NCBI RefSeq assembly: GCF_003946085.1
Contig: NZ_RHOB01000012.1
Span: 1-64,000, forward strand
Direction: 5' to 3'
DNA length: 64,000 nucleotides
Origin: Levilactobacillus angrenensis
Lineage (GTDB): Bacteria > Bacillota > Bacilli > Lactobacillales > Lactobacillaceae
Shown: positions 1-7,314 of the stretch, one piece after another
How the letters are laid out: the number at the start of each line of letters is the position of its first letter
Numbering within the stretch: position 1 is the stretch's first letter
The notes under the pieces: generated by a model
Seen by the model: only the letters and a program-made list of their open reading frames with translations
The model's database searches: none
What the model was told of the DNA's origin: nothing
Program-made: the position numbers and the translations under genes

Positions 1-32
1 GCAGCGATAATTTCTGTGGTAAGTTCATTCAT
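1..32 (-). CDS. 5' end of a gene leaving the window (partial)
   Basis: Only the first codons are inside the window, read leftwards as MNELTTEIIAA. An AGGAGG ribosome site lies 8 bases upstream of the ATG (41-46), so this is very likely a real start. The product cannot be identified from about ten residues. It diverges from the DeoR remnant and HAD gene on the other strand, and the 46-bp leader carries GGCATTCCC, which recurs on the opposite strand at 84-92. Confidence 0.6.
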   Translation of the reverse strand, partial: MNELTTEIIA

Positions 33-77
33 GGGGAATGCCTCCTGTGATGTTTTCTGTGGTTACTAAATATCATA

Positions 78-106
78 AGGGAAGGCATTCCCTATTTCTA
101 TACAAT
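78..106 (+). promoter_or_regulatory. Possible promoter and operator palindrome
   Basis: AGGGAA-GGCA-TTCCCT (78-93) is a perfect inverted repeat, and TACAAT (101-106) resembles a -10 box. The motif GGCATTCCC also overlaps the ribosome site of the divergent gene. A regulator could bind both, possibly the ancestor of the DeoR remnant that follows, but this is inference. Confidence 0.3.
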
Positions 107-119
107 TTAGAAATCTTTT

Positions 120-392
120 GTGCGTTTACACAAGATATTTTACGCTCTCGGTATTTTCTATGCTTATCAAGAGGATGTCGCCTTTAAACAGCAGTTACGG
201 GCTCAATCACAAAAAATGGCTCTGGTAGTTGATCACACGCGGTTGGGTGTGGCACATAATTATCGGGCGCTACGCTTGGACCAAATTGATTACCTGATTA
301 CAGATGGGCCGGTGCCAACGGAAATTATGACAGCACTCCAAGCATCACAGGTAACGATTAAAATGACAACGGAGGAGATTGATCATGATTAA
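120..392 (+). pseudogene. Truncated DeoR-family regulator (C-terminal remnant)
   Basis: The 90-residue reading frame matches only the last part of the DeoR sugar-sensing domain. KMALVVDHTRLG followed by LDQIDYLITD is the usual family pattern near the C-terminus. The N-terminal helix-turn-helix and most of the effector domain are absent, and there is no convincing ribosome site at the GTG that opens the frame. Full-length DeoR proteins have about 250 residues. The end overlaps the start of the HAD phosphatase gene by 8 bases, an arrangement typical of a former operon. A shortened protein would lack DNA binding, so I treat it as a relic. Confidence 0.7.
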
Positions 393-1041
393 GACGTATA
401 TTTTTGATTTCAACGGCACCATGATTTTTGACGCTGAACTCCAGAAGCAAGCTTGGCAACAGGTCTTGAAACGGGCCTTTCACCATCAGCTGACGGAGGC
501 CGAATTTCAAGCGCACGTTGCTGGACGAAATAATCAGCATACCTTTAGTTACTTTGCGTCCACTCCGTTGAATGCAGCCGAGATTACACAGTTGTCAATG
601 GAAAAGGAGGCCTTATACCGACAGATTTGTTTGACACGGCCGGATAAATTTCGACTGGTTCCTGGACTTAGCAACTTTTTGACTAATTGTATTGCTGTTA
701 ATCATCAAGTTAATATCGCGACCGCGTCTGAAGCCGGTAACGTTGACTTCTTCTTTGAGCAGTTGGGGTTGGCAAGGTGGTTTGACCGAGATTGTGTGGT
801 GGTGAATGATGGTCAGCTGCCAGGGAAACCAGCGCCAGACATGTTCCTGGCAGCAATTAAACAAGTTGGTGGTCAAGCTGCAACTGCAGTAGTCTTTGAA
901 GATTCACCATCAGGATTATTGGCTGCCAATCGTGCTGGTGTGGCCGCCACAATTCAAGTGGTTGACCCAGCAGAAAATACACCAGCTGTGGACTCGACAA
1001 TTACCGTGACGCAAGTGATTCAGAATTATCGGGAGCTGTAA
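385..1041 (+). CDS. HAD-superfamily phosphatase (beta-phosphoglucomutase-like)
   Basis: A 218-residue cytoplasmic HAD hydrolase. Motif I is DFNGT (Asp8 as nucleophile, with Asn10 where most members have the general-acid Asp). GKPAPD near residue 150 supplies the conserved Lys, and FEDSPSG near 170 is the acidic motif. The insertion after motif I is helical, as in the phosphoglucomutase/phosphatase subgroup. I start at ATG 385 because GGAGGAG (371-377) is 7 bases upstream; a TTG at 379 is in frame but too close. It overlaps the DeoR remnant, which suggests an origin in a sugar-phosphate operon. The substrate is unknown, and the Asn10 replacement could alter or weaken mutase or phosphatase chemistry. 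Confidence 0.88.
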   Translation: MIKTYIFDFNGTMIFDAELQKQAWQQVLKRAFHHQLTEAEFQAHVAGRNNQHTFSYFASTPLNAAEITQLSMEKEALYRQICLTRPDKFRLVPGLSNFLTNCIAVNHQVNIATASEAGNVDFFFEQLGLARWFDRDCVVVNDGQLPGKPAPDMFLAAIKQVGGQAATAVVFEDSPSGLLAANRAGVAATIQVVDPAENTPAVDSTITVTQVIQNYREL

Positions 1042-1085
1042 GAGATCGTTTAGAAAAAATCACAACAAGGATTCATAAAAATGGC

Positions 1086-1115
1086 AAAAAAGGTTAGGAC
1101 CGCGGCCCTAACCTT
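1086..1115 (-). terminator. Intrinsic terminator of the NlpC/P60 gene
   Basis: A 9-bp perfect stem, AAGGTTAGG with CCTAACCTT, around an 8-base loop. On the minus strand it is followed by a T-tract, so it serves the leftward hydrolase gene; it may also stop rightward HAD transcripts. Confidence 0.85.
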
Positions 1116-1126
1116 AGCGTTTACGT

Positions 1127-1897
1127 TTAGCTTAATGTAGCGGGCCGTGAATAGCCGACCGTGTGCCACCAGGAAACGTTGGTGGCTTCATTGATGACCC
1201 CGCGGAGTTGCGCGTCGATCATCTTGTTGTTGCCCTTGTAGATTCCCACGTGGCTGATGTTGTTCTTGCTGGTCCCAAAGAAGATCAGGTCGCCAGCCTT
1301 GGCGTTAGCCGCACTAACGTGGGTGTAGGTGTCATACTGCGACTGTGCGGTCCGGGGGAGCGTTTGACCAAGCGCCTTGCTGTAGACGTACTTGGTGAAG
1401 CCGGAGCAGTCAAATGAGCTGGGACCGTTGGCACCGTAAACGTATGGCTTACCTAATTGCGCCTTGGCCACCTTGTAGAGGTCACTGTAAGACCCAGTGC
1501 CGGTCGTTGCCGCGCTGGTGTGCGCGTAGTTTTTCTTTTGTAAATAACCGTGCCAGATCCACCCAGAAGCCGTTTTCCGGCCGTTAGTCACGTAGTAGTA
1601 TAAATACTTCACGCCGTTCTTCTTGATGATGTAGCGCTTCTTAGTGGCGTGCCAGGTGGTGTTGGGGTAGTTCTTTAGGTAGTGGGTCTTCTTGCCGAAG
1701 GTCATGTTGCTGGCAGTCCCACCTAAGTTATAAGTCCAGCCAGTCGCGCTCTTACGCGTGTAGGCGGTGTCAGTCATGTTGCTGGTGCTGACAATGGTGT
1801 TGGTCGCATTGGCCTGAGCGGTGGTGCCTTGGCTCAGTACAGGTACTAGCGCGGCAGCAAAGGCCACGGCGAAACTAATTTTTTGTAGTGTCTTCAT
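1127..1897 (-). CDS. Secreted NlpC/P60 peptidoglycan hydrolase
   Basis: A 256-residue exported protein. Residues 1-30 form a signal peptide (basic MKTLQK, hydrophobic core, cleavage near AQA). Residues 45-120 form a Tyr/Lys-rich wall-binding-like module ending GWIWHGYL, also found in the CAP protein at 32650. The C-terminal NlpC/P60 domain has catalytic Cys164 in FDCSGF and His216 in SHVGIY. Such enzymes are usually gamma-D-glutamyl-diamino acid endopeptidases that cut stem peptides during wall growth. ATG 1897 gives a clean signal peptide; an in-frame ATG at 1909 is possible but sits on the ribosome site. It is a single gene with its own terminator. Confidence 0.9.
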   Translation of the reverse strand: MKTLQKISFAVAFAAALVPVLSQGTTAQANATNTIVSTSNMTDTAYTRKSATGWTYNLGGTASNMTFGKKTHYLKNYPNTTWHATKKRYIIKKNGVKYLYYYVTNGRKTASGWIWHGYLQKKNYAHTSAATTGTGSYSDLYKVAKAQLGKPYVYGANGPSSFDCSGFTKYVYSKALGQTLPRTAQSQYDTYTHVSAANAKAGDLIFFGTSKNNISHVGIYKGNNKMIDAQLRGVINEATNVSWWHTVGYSRPATLS

Positions 1898-2180
1898 GTG
1901 GTTATCCATCCCTCGTATGTAATCGTTAAATGCGCTTGCTTGCTACAGTTACTAAGATAACCGTTGGGCGTTACAGAACGATTACGCTAGAAAATCATTG
2001 CGATTACCGTTCTGTGGTCGGTCGTAATATTACAAGGGTTGGATGGATTGCGCGTAGTGGCGATCCCATACGGCGACTAGTTCTCCTAGTGGTCCAATCG
2101 TTAAAAAAGTTCAGGTGAACCATCAAGCAGATGATTGACCCGAGTTGACCCCAGTTAGACGTTAGTTGCGATAACAAACT

Positions 2181-2236
2181 TTGACAGAATTACGCCTAAT
2201 TTCTCATATTAAAATCATAATCTGTAACCGTTATCA
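2181..2236 (+). promoter_or_regulatory. glpF promoter with perfect CcpA cre site
   Basis: A consensus -35 TTGACA (2181-2186) and a -10-like CATATT (2205-2210) lie upstream of the facilitator gene. TGTAACCGTTATCA (2223-2236) fits the cre consensus TGWAANCGNTNWCA at every position and falls just after the expected start of transcription, where bound CcpA would block RNA polymerase. The rest of 1898-2324 shows only a palindrome GTAATATTAC (2024-2033) of unknown meaning. Confidence 0.7.
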
Positions 2237-2324
2237 TTTCAGTATCTACAATCATTACAGAATGTGATAGACTATGACTAGCTCTTATTTAATCCATTAC
2301 ATATTTAAGAGGACGGTGTTTTAC

Positions 2325-3035
2325 ATGAGTGGTTTTATCGGTGAATTTTTTGGAACTCTGATTCTGATTCTGCTAGGGGTCGGGACCATGGCGAGTGTTA
2401 ACTTGAACAAAGCGTATGCCAAAGGGGCCAACTGGACCTACGTCTGCGTGGCCTGGGGAATGGCAGTCACGATGGGTGTTTACGTGGCTGGTCTGCTCGG
2501 GTCACAGGGGCATTTGAACCCAGCTGTGACGATTGGGTTTGCGGTGTTTGGCTACTTCCCGTGGGCCGACGTCGTTCCCTATTTGCTGGGACAATTCTTA
2601 GGCGCCTTCGTCGGGGCAGCTCTGGTTGTTATCCATTATTATCCTCATTTTCAAGCATCACCTGACGAAGCGAACGGCAATCATGTGGGCATTTTCGCCA
2701 CGAAACCAGCCGTTAAGAACCCGGTCTTTAATTTCCTCTCTGAAACGATTGCCACTTGGGCTTTCGTCTTCATTCTCCTGAACCTGGGCAATTTTACTGC
2801 CGGGTTGAAACCCTTCATCGTCGGCATGGTCATCATGGTCGTCGGGATGGGCTTAGGGTCGACCACTGGTTTCGCCCTGAACCCCGCCCGTGACTGGGGG
2901 CCACGCTTGGCGTACACCATTTTGCCAATCCCCCACAAGGGCGGCGCTGAATGGAACTACGCTTGGGTCCCAATGGTGGGGCCGCTGGTTGGGGGCATCT
3001 TAGCTGCCGGCCTGCAATTCTGGATTACCTACTAA
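2325..3035 (+). CDS. glpF: Glycerol uptake facilitator (aquaglyceroporin)
   Basis: A 236-residue MIP-family channel with six membrane segments and two half-helix NPA loops, HLNPAV (residues 65-67) and LNPARD (186-190). The Asp after the second NPAR is typical of glycerol-conducting members; strict water channels lack it. The protein would let glycerol, and possibly dihydroxyacetone or lactate, cross the membrane passively. ATG 2325 opens the first membrane helix (MSGFIGEFFG) and has AAGAGGA upstream; earlier in-frame codons are not expected to be used. No glycerol kinase gene adjoins. The cre site predicts repression during growth on preferred sugars. A strong terminator follows. Confidence 0.92.
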   Translation: MSGFIGEFFGTLILILLGVGTMASVNLNKAYAKGANWTYVCVAWGMAVTMGVYVAGLLGSQGHLNPAVTIGFAVFGYFPWADVVPYLLGQFLGAFVGAALVVIHYYPHFQASPDEANGNHVGIFATKPAVKNPVFNFLSETIATWAFVFILLNLGNFTAGLKPFIVGMVIMVVGMGLGSTTGFALNPARDWGPRLAYTILPIPHKGGAEWNYAWVPMVGPLVGGILAAGLQFWITY

Positions 3036-3066
3036 TTTTAAAATCTTAATGGATGGATTGAGAGCT

Positions 3067-3105
3067 AAAAACCGCGTGTGCTGAGACTGAGCACGCGCGG
3101 TTTTT
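3067..3105 (+). terminator. Terminator of glpF
   Basis: A 12-bp GC-rich stem (ACCGCGTGTGCT with AGCACGCGCGGT, one wobble pair) with a 7-base loop and TTTTT after it; the A-run on the other side could let it work in both directions. Confidence 0.9.
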
Positions 3106-3109
3106 GTTA

Positions 3110-3687
3110 ACTTCTAGGGGGTGGCATTAACCCGTTGATTCCCGAAATAACACTGTTCTGTCGGCTAAAATTAGCGAGACCAGGGGCCTGCGTCAGCCAG
3201 AGATTCCGCCCGCTATGGGGGACACCGCCAGCCTGAGAAGCGGGCTTCCGGCTTGCTTGGAAGTCTGACAAAGCCAGTCAGTCTACAGCGCCAACACAGC
3301 TGGTGTCATCTCTGGCTGCCTCCGGCGGGTTGGTGATTGTCTGCAGCATTGCGTCAGCTAAGCGTCTGTTGCCAAATCAGTGTTATCCAGGGCTAAACCG
3401 GCTGTTACTGGCACGTATGATTATAGCCGAGAGTCCGCCAAATATGGGTTCAGCCGTGGGAGTTTTCTTAGCGGCACGGTTCATGCCGCTTAGACAACTG
3501 GCGTCTTTGAGACGTGACTTGCGGCTCAAAGCGAGGCGTCGAGACCGCACTTTGGCTGGACCCGTCCGCCCCAGCGTTCCAACCCATATTTGGCGGACGG
3601 TAGGCGGCCAGTACGACCTACGAAGCTAGACACGACTATTCTTAGCACTACGGGTTACCTGGTGATAATGGTTCTAGCCAGTTTAGA
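3110..3687 (+). repeat. Structured MITE-like element, copy A (near full length)
   Basis: This non-coding stretch has the same order of motifs as copy E (47827-48464). Module 2 comes first, starting at GCCTGCGTCAGCCAGAGA and closed by TCTCTGGCTGCC. Module 1 follows, bounded by a perfect 17-bp stem (3434-3450 with 3581-3597) and holding CAGCCGTGGGAG and the hairpin CGTCTTTGAGACG (3502-3514). The 3' flank matches copies B and E down to TAATGGTTCTAGC. I cannot find intact terminal repeats, so this copy looks worn. It ends against the stop codon of the convergent tatD gene. Short reading frames inside it have no ribosome sites and are not conserved between copies. Confidence 0.8.
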
Positions 3688-4398
3688 TTAGCTCAAAAAA
3701 CGCTGTAAATTCTGATAGACTTGCGCTTCCAGCTCGACCGGTGCGATGCCGCGGAGATTGGCGACGATGCGTAGGCTTTGCCGCAGGATGTCTGGGTACT
3801 CGCTGATTTGCACGGGCCGGTGTTGCGCCCACGCGACGGCGGACAGTCCGTCCGTTTCGATCAGCAGGCGGTTCAACGGAATAGTCTTGGCTAGTTGGGT
3901 GACCGCGGGATCGGTCAACACGTCCGGACCAATCGTGAAGTAGCAATCCAGTCGGATGTAGTCGGCTTGGTACTCAGGTGAGGCGTACCAGTGGACCAGG
4001 TAGCGGTTGGGGTATTTGCGAATGGCGGTCAGCACCGCGCGCTCACAACCCTTGGTGTGCAAGATGACCGGCTTGCGATGGTCGTGGGCAAAATGCAGCT
4101 GTGCCTCAAATAACCGGGATTGGTCGAGTAAATTGACGTCGGTCCACACACTGTCCATGCCGATTTCCCCGACGATTGACGTGGCCTCGAGGTAAGGCGT
4201 GACTGCCGCCCAGCGCAGATCAGACGCCTCCCACGGATGGATGCCAAAGCTCAAGGGCTGGTATGTGCCCACGAGTGTCCGATTGGTTTCCCACTCGGCA
4301 GGCGACTGACAATTGATAATGGCTAAAATGTGTTCGTCACGCTGCAACGCCGCTAATTCAGCGCTGCCATCCAAGTGACAATGAGCATCGGCTAACAT
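3688..4398 (-). CDS. TatD-family metal-dependent hydrolase
   Basis: A 236-residue TIM-barrel hydrolase. The metal ligands are visible as DAHCHLD at residues 4-10 (HxH), the Glu in VGEIGMD, a His in ILHTKG, a His in LVHWY and the Asp in IETDG. TatD-type proteins are 3'-5' DNA/RNA exonucleases or related deoxyribonucleases of repair and turnover. This one is shorter than the usual 255-260 residues but has all ligand motifs, so it is probably active. AAAGGAGG lies 8 bases before ATG 4398. It is a single gene; its 3' end touches repeat copy A. Confidence 0.85.
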   Translation of the reverse strand: MLADAHCHLDGSAELAALQRDEHILAIINCQSPAEWETNRTLVGTYQPLSFGIHPWEASDLRWAAVTPYLEATSIVGEIGMDSVWTDVNLLDQSRLFEAQLHFAHDHRKPVILHTKGCERAVLTAIRKYPNRYLVHWYASPEYQADYIRLDCYFTIGPDVLTDPAVTQLAKTIPLNRLLIETDGLSAVAWAQHRPVQISEYPDILRQSLRIVANLRGIAPVELEAQVYQNLQRFLS

Positions 4399-4676
4399 GA
4401 CGACCGCCTCCTTTGGTCTGATTCAGGGCTAGTGTAGCATGTTCTGACAAAGAGACCTAGCGAACCGCTGGGTTAACGCGGCGAACTTACCAAGAAAAAA
4501 TGGTAACGACTTAGAAAATCTGGGAGATACCTAATTTAGAAAAATATTCATCCAAAATATAAAAAGTGCTGAAATTACTTCCCAAACTAAAACACGATTT
4601 TCGCCTGGTTAGTGGCGACTTAATTGACGTAACGAATGAATAAGTTAGTTATATTATTAGTTGCACACAATCATAA

Positions 4677-4706
4677 TTGGTGCCTAAACTAGTTATGGTG
4701 TATACT
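4677..4706 (+). promoter_or_regulatory. Promoter of the first surface-protein gene
   Basis: TTGGTG (4677-4682) and TATACT (4701-4706) are separated by 18 bases, 79 bases before the start codon. The remaining 4399-4785 interval is AT-rich with no other feature I can name. Confidence 0.55.
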
Positions 4707-4785
4707 TAATTTAACGATTAATCAACTTGTTCAATGATGACAGTTGTGACACCCTAAGCGCAATCCCGATAAAGGAGGAAATATC

Positions 4786-6954
4786 GTGTTCAATTCAGTT
4801 GAGAGTAAGCGGCATTATAAGATGTATAAAAAAGGGAAGCACTGGCTGTTTGCCGGGATTCTGACGGTAGCGCTGGCTAGTGGGGGCGGGGTCGTTGCGA
4901 CTGCGGATACCACTGATTCAGATCAGGCGGCACCAGCAGCCGAGAACGCCCAGGAAGCACCGACGAATCAGCCCGACGTGGTCAACGACCCTGAAGTGCA
5001 GTTGACCAAACCGGAACAACCAGCGGAAGCTCCCGCGGTGGCTGACGAAGAGCCGGTTGACAATACGGCAGAGGGCACACCATCAGAAGAAGCGGCCCCA
5101 GAAGAAGCGGCTTCAGAAGATAAGGTGGCTGATGCAAAGGAACCGACAACACCAGCGCCGGAGCTTGAAATCGAGCCGGAATCAGCTACGCCGGCTAAGC
5201 CAGCAGCTGCTAGTCCCAAGCGACTGGCAAAATATCAGGCACCAGCACCTCAGAAACCGGCAGCCCCAGCCGCGGTAACGGCCGATACACCGGTAACGCC
5301 AGTCGTCGACAATTTTATTGATGAATGGTTGCCGAACCAAACGTTACAGAATGAAGTGTTGCGGCAGTTACAAGGACTGAGCACGCAAGCCGCCAACGAC
5401 CGTCACTGGGACAGCGTGGCTGACATTACGCAAGACGACATGGCGTTGCTCACCAATCTATCGGTTTCTGGTGGAGGGAGTTTCCCCGACACCTACATTG
5501 ATGGGAAAAAGTCATTCTCGCTGAAAGGGCTAGAGTACGCCGTTAACTTGACCAAAATTCATTTCTCAGCATCGCAAAACACGTCGACGATGGTCTTCGG
5601 TGACATCACGGATATTAGTCCGTTGGCGGGATTGAAGAAACTGGAAGACGTGGATCTGTCAGGGAACCGTATCAGTGATCTCACGCCGCTGGCCGGTCTG
5701 ACAAACATTAAGGACCTCGACCTGACCTATAACCAGATTACGGACTTCTCCGTGTTGGCGGGGCGGAAATTTGATCAACTGAGCACCAAGTGGCAGTACA
5801 TCATCTTGCCTAAGATTCGGGTCAACAGTCGGACGCGGACGGCAGACATTTCGCAACTGTACGTGAATAGTGACGGGCAGGTAGTTACTTGGAGCTCGGG
5901 GAATAGCTTTACGATGCCATATCAGGTTGTCGATAATGGGCACAGTGTTCAGAAACTTTTCTACCGCGGAATGAACGGAGCGCCGAAGAAAAATACGGAT
6001 GGTAGTTTGACGTTTACTGGTATCTACGACCAGGAACCGGGGCCAACAACCACCAGTTCGAATTATACTGTGGACCCCCAAGATGATAAGTATTTCCTGA
6101 TTGGCCAACTCAGTGAAAATAATGGAAGGATTGTTTTGGCCGCGATTTTCCAACCCTATGAAATCGCCGACGAAGCCGCAACCGTGACCGCCCACTATCA
6201 AGATGAGGCGGGGAAGACTTTGCGTGAAGATGAGGTGTTGCCGATGGGTCTAGTGGGCGATAGTTATCAGACGCAGGCTAAGGAAATTGCTGGCTATACG
6301 CTAACGGCGCTGCCAGAAAACGCTGAGGGACTTTATGGTACAGAGCCGATTGAAGTCTATTACGTTTATCAAAAGACGGCAACGGTCGAGCCGCCAGTGG
6401 TGACGCCGGCCGCTGAAATCAAGGTGACGGTTCATTATCAACTGGCGGACGGAACAGCGGTAGCGGACGACACGACGTTTACCGGGAAAACAGGCGAGGC
6501 CTATTCAACGACGCCACTGGATTTGAGCGGTCAAGGCTTGAAGCTGGTTGGCACGCCGGCTAACGCGAATGGTACGTTGGGAAACGCTGACGTGACCGTC
6601 GTTTATGTCTACGCAAATGCGGATACGGATACTGACGAAGTGGATACCGGCACGATGCCGGATAAGGTGACTCCGGATGTGCCGGATGCCACTGATAACG
6701 ATGAGCTTAAAAAGGCTGGGCTGGGAGCACAGATTACGGCCGAACGCTCACAGCAACGGAAACAAGCAGACGCGATTGCCCAGCCAACCCAGGTCCGGGC
6801 CAAAACGGCAACTCGCCAGGAAGCTCGTCCCACACCGACCCAAGCAGTTCTGCCACAGACGAATGAAAACCAGTCTACCGCTAAAATGGGCTGGATCATC
6901 CTGGGAACGTTATTGGGCGGTCTGGGATTAGGACTCTTGCGGAAACCACACTAA
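4786..6954 (+). CDS. LRR-MucBP surface protein 1, LPQTN-anchored
   Basis: A 722-residue wall-anchored adhesin-like protein. HYKMYKKGKHW at residues 10-20 is a KxYKxGKxW-type signal peptide, cleaved near ATADT. A Glu/Pro/Ala-rich stalk runs to about 180. Next come a DEWLPNQTLQ cap, SDS22/internalin-like leucine-rich repeats (about 230-330), a beta-rich region, two MucBP domains (from about 465 and 545, each starting VHY/AHYQ), a linker, and LPQTNE at 689 followed by a membrane helix and RKPH. Sortase should join it to peptidoglycan. MucBP domains are known mucin-binding modules, so a host-surface or extracellular glycan role is inferred. GTG 4786 has AAAGGAGG 7 bases upstream. It is the first of nine co-oriented surface genes. 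Confidence 0.9.
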   Translation: MFNSVESKRHYKMYKKGKHWLFAGILTVALASGGGVVATADTTDSDQAAPAAENAQEAPTNQPDVVNDPEVQLTKPEQPAEAPAVADEEPVDNTAEGTPSEEAAPEEAASEDKVADAKEPTTPAPELEIEPESATPAKPAAASPKRLAKYQAPAPQKPAAPAAVTADTPVTPVVDNFIDEWLPNQTLQNEVLRQLQGLSTQAANDRHWDSVADITQDDMALLTNLSVSGGGSFPDTYIDGKKSFSLKGLEYAVNLTKIHFSASQNTSTMVFGDITDISPLAGLKKLEDVDLSGNRISDLTPLAGLTNIKDLDLTYNQITDFSVLAGRKFDQLSTKWQYIILPKIRVNSRTRTADISQLYVNSDGQVVTWSSGNSFTMPYQVVDNGHSVQKLFYRGMNGAPKKNTDGSLTFTGIYDQEPGPTTTSSNYTVDPQDDKYFLIGQLSENNGRIVLAAIFQPYEIADEAATVTAHYQDEAGKTLREDEVLPMGLVGDSYQTQAKEIAGYTLTALPENAEGLYGTEPIEVYYVYQKTATVEPPVVTPAAEIKVTVHYQLADGTAVADDTTFTGKTGEAYSTTPLDLSGQGLKLVGTPANANGTLGNADVTVVYVYANADTDTDEVDTGTMPDKVTPDVPDATDNDELKKAGLGAQITAERSQQRKQADAIAQPTQVRAKTATRQEARPTPTQAVLPQTNENQSTAKMGWIILGTLLGGLGLGLLRKPH

Positions 6955-6968
6955 GCTTTCAAACGGAG

Positions 6969-7001
6969 CTCGTTTAGTTGAAAAACTAAGCGAGTTCTTT
7001 T
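6969..7001 (+). terminator. Terminator of surface gene 1
   Basis: CTCGTTTAGTT pairs with AACTAAGCGAG (one G-T pair) around GAAAA, followed by TTCTTTTCT. Confidence 0.8.
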
Positions 7002-7182
7002 CTACACATTTTTATATCTGTAACATAACTATTTTCCCGCGATTTTCGGCTAATCTTGTGAAATGGTTAAAACGTATTACCTGCTATCAGTACTGATTTA
7101 GCGGCACTTGAATCACTATATAGATATGGATATATGTTAATCGAATTAACACAAAAATAGCCAAACTGTTTTATATATCGTC

Positions 7183-7211
7183 TGGATTTTTAACCAAAAA
7201 GACGTTATAAT
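7183..7211 (+). promoter_or_regulatory. Promoter of surface gene 2
   Basis: TGGATT (7183-7188), 17 bases, TATAAT (7206-7211). The same boxes at the same spacing precede surface gene 3, and both are followed by the shared CTACACCGTTTG / ATACACCGTTTG segment. The 5' untranslated region is about 100 bases. The rest of 6955-7314 is AT-rich and otherwise empty. Confidence 0.7.
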
Positions 7212-7314
7212 GCATTTGTAAAGGGCCTACACCGTTTGCAATGGTAATAGGACGAATAAACTCGTAATTATGCGGAGAAAAACTTTAATAACATGTTTTA
7301 GAGGGGTGTTATTT

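Noticed and set aside
1930-2118. A 62-residue frame upstream of glpF
   Set aside because: No ribosome site, no recognisable domain, and it lies in the promoter region of two genes.
3110-3687. Assignment of the repeat family to GOLLD, ROOL or another known large ornate RNA
   Set aside because: Those families are longer or phage-linked as far as I know, and the present elements have transposon-like ends; I see no shared landmark. An Rfam search would settle it.
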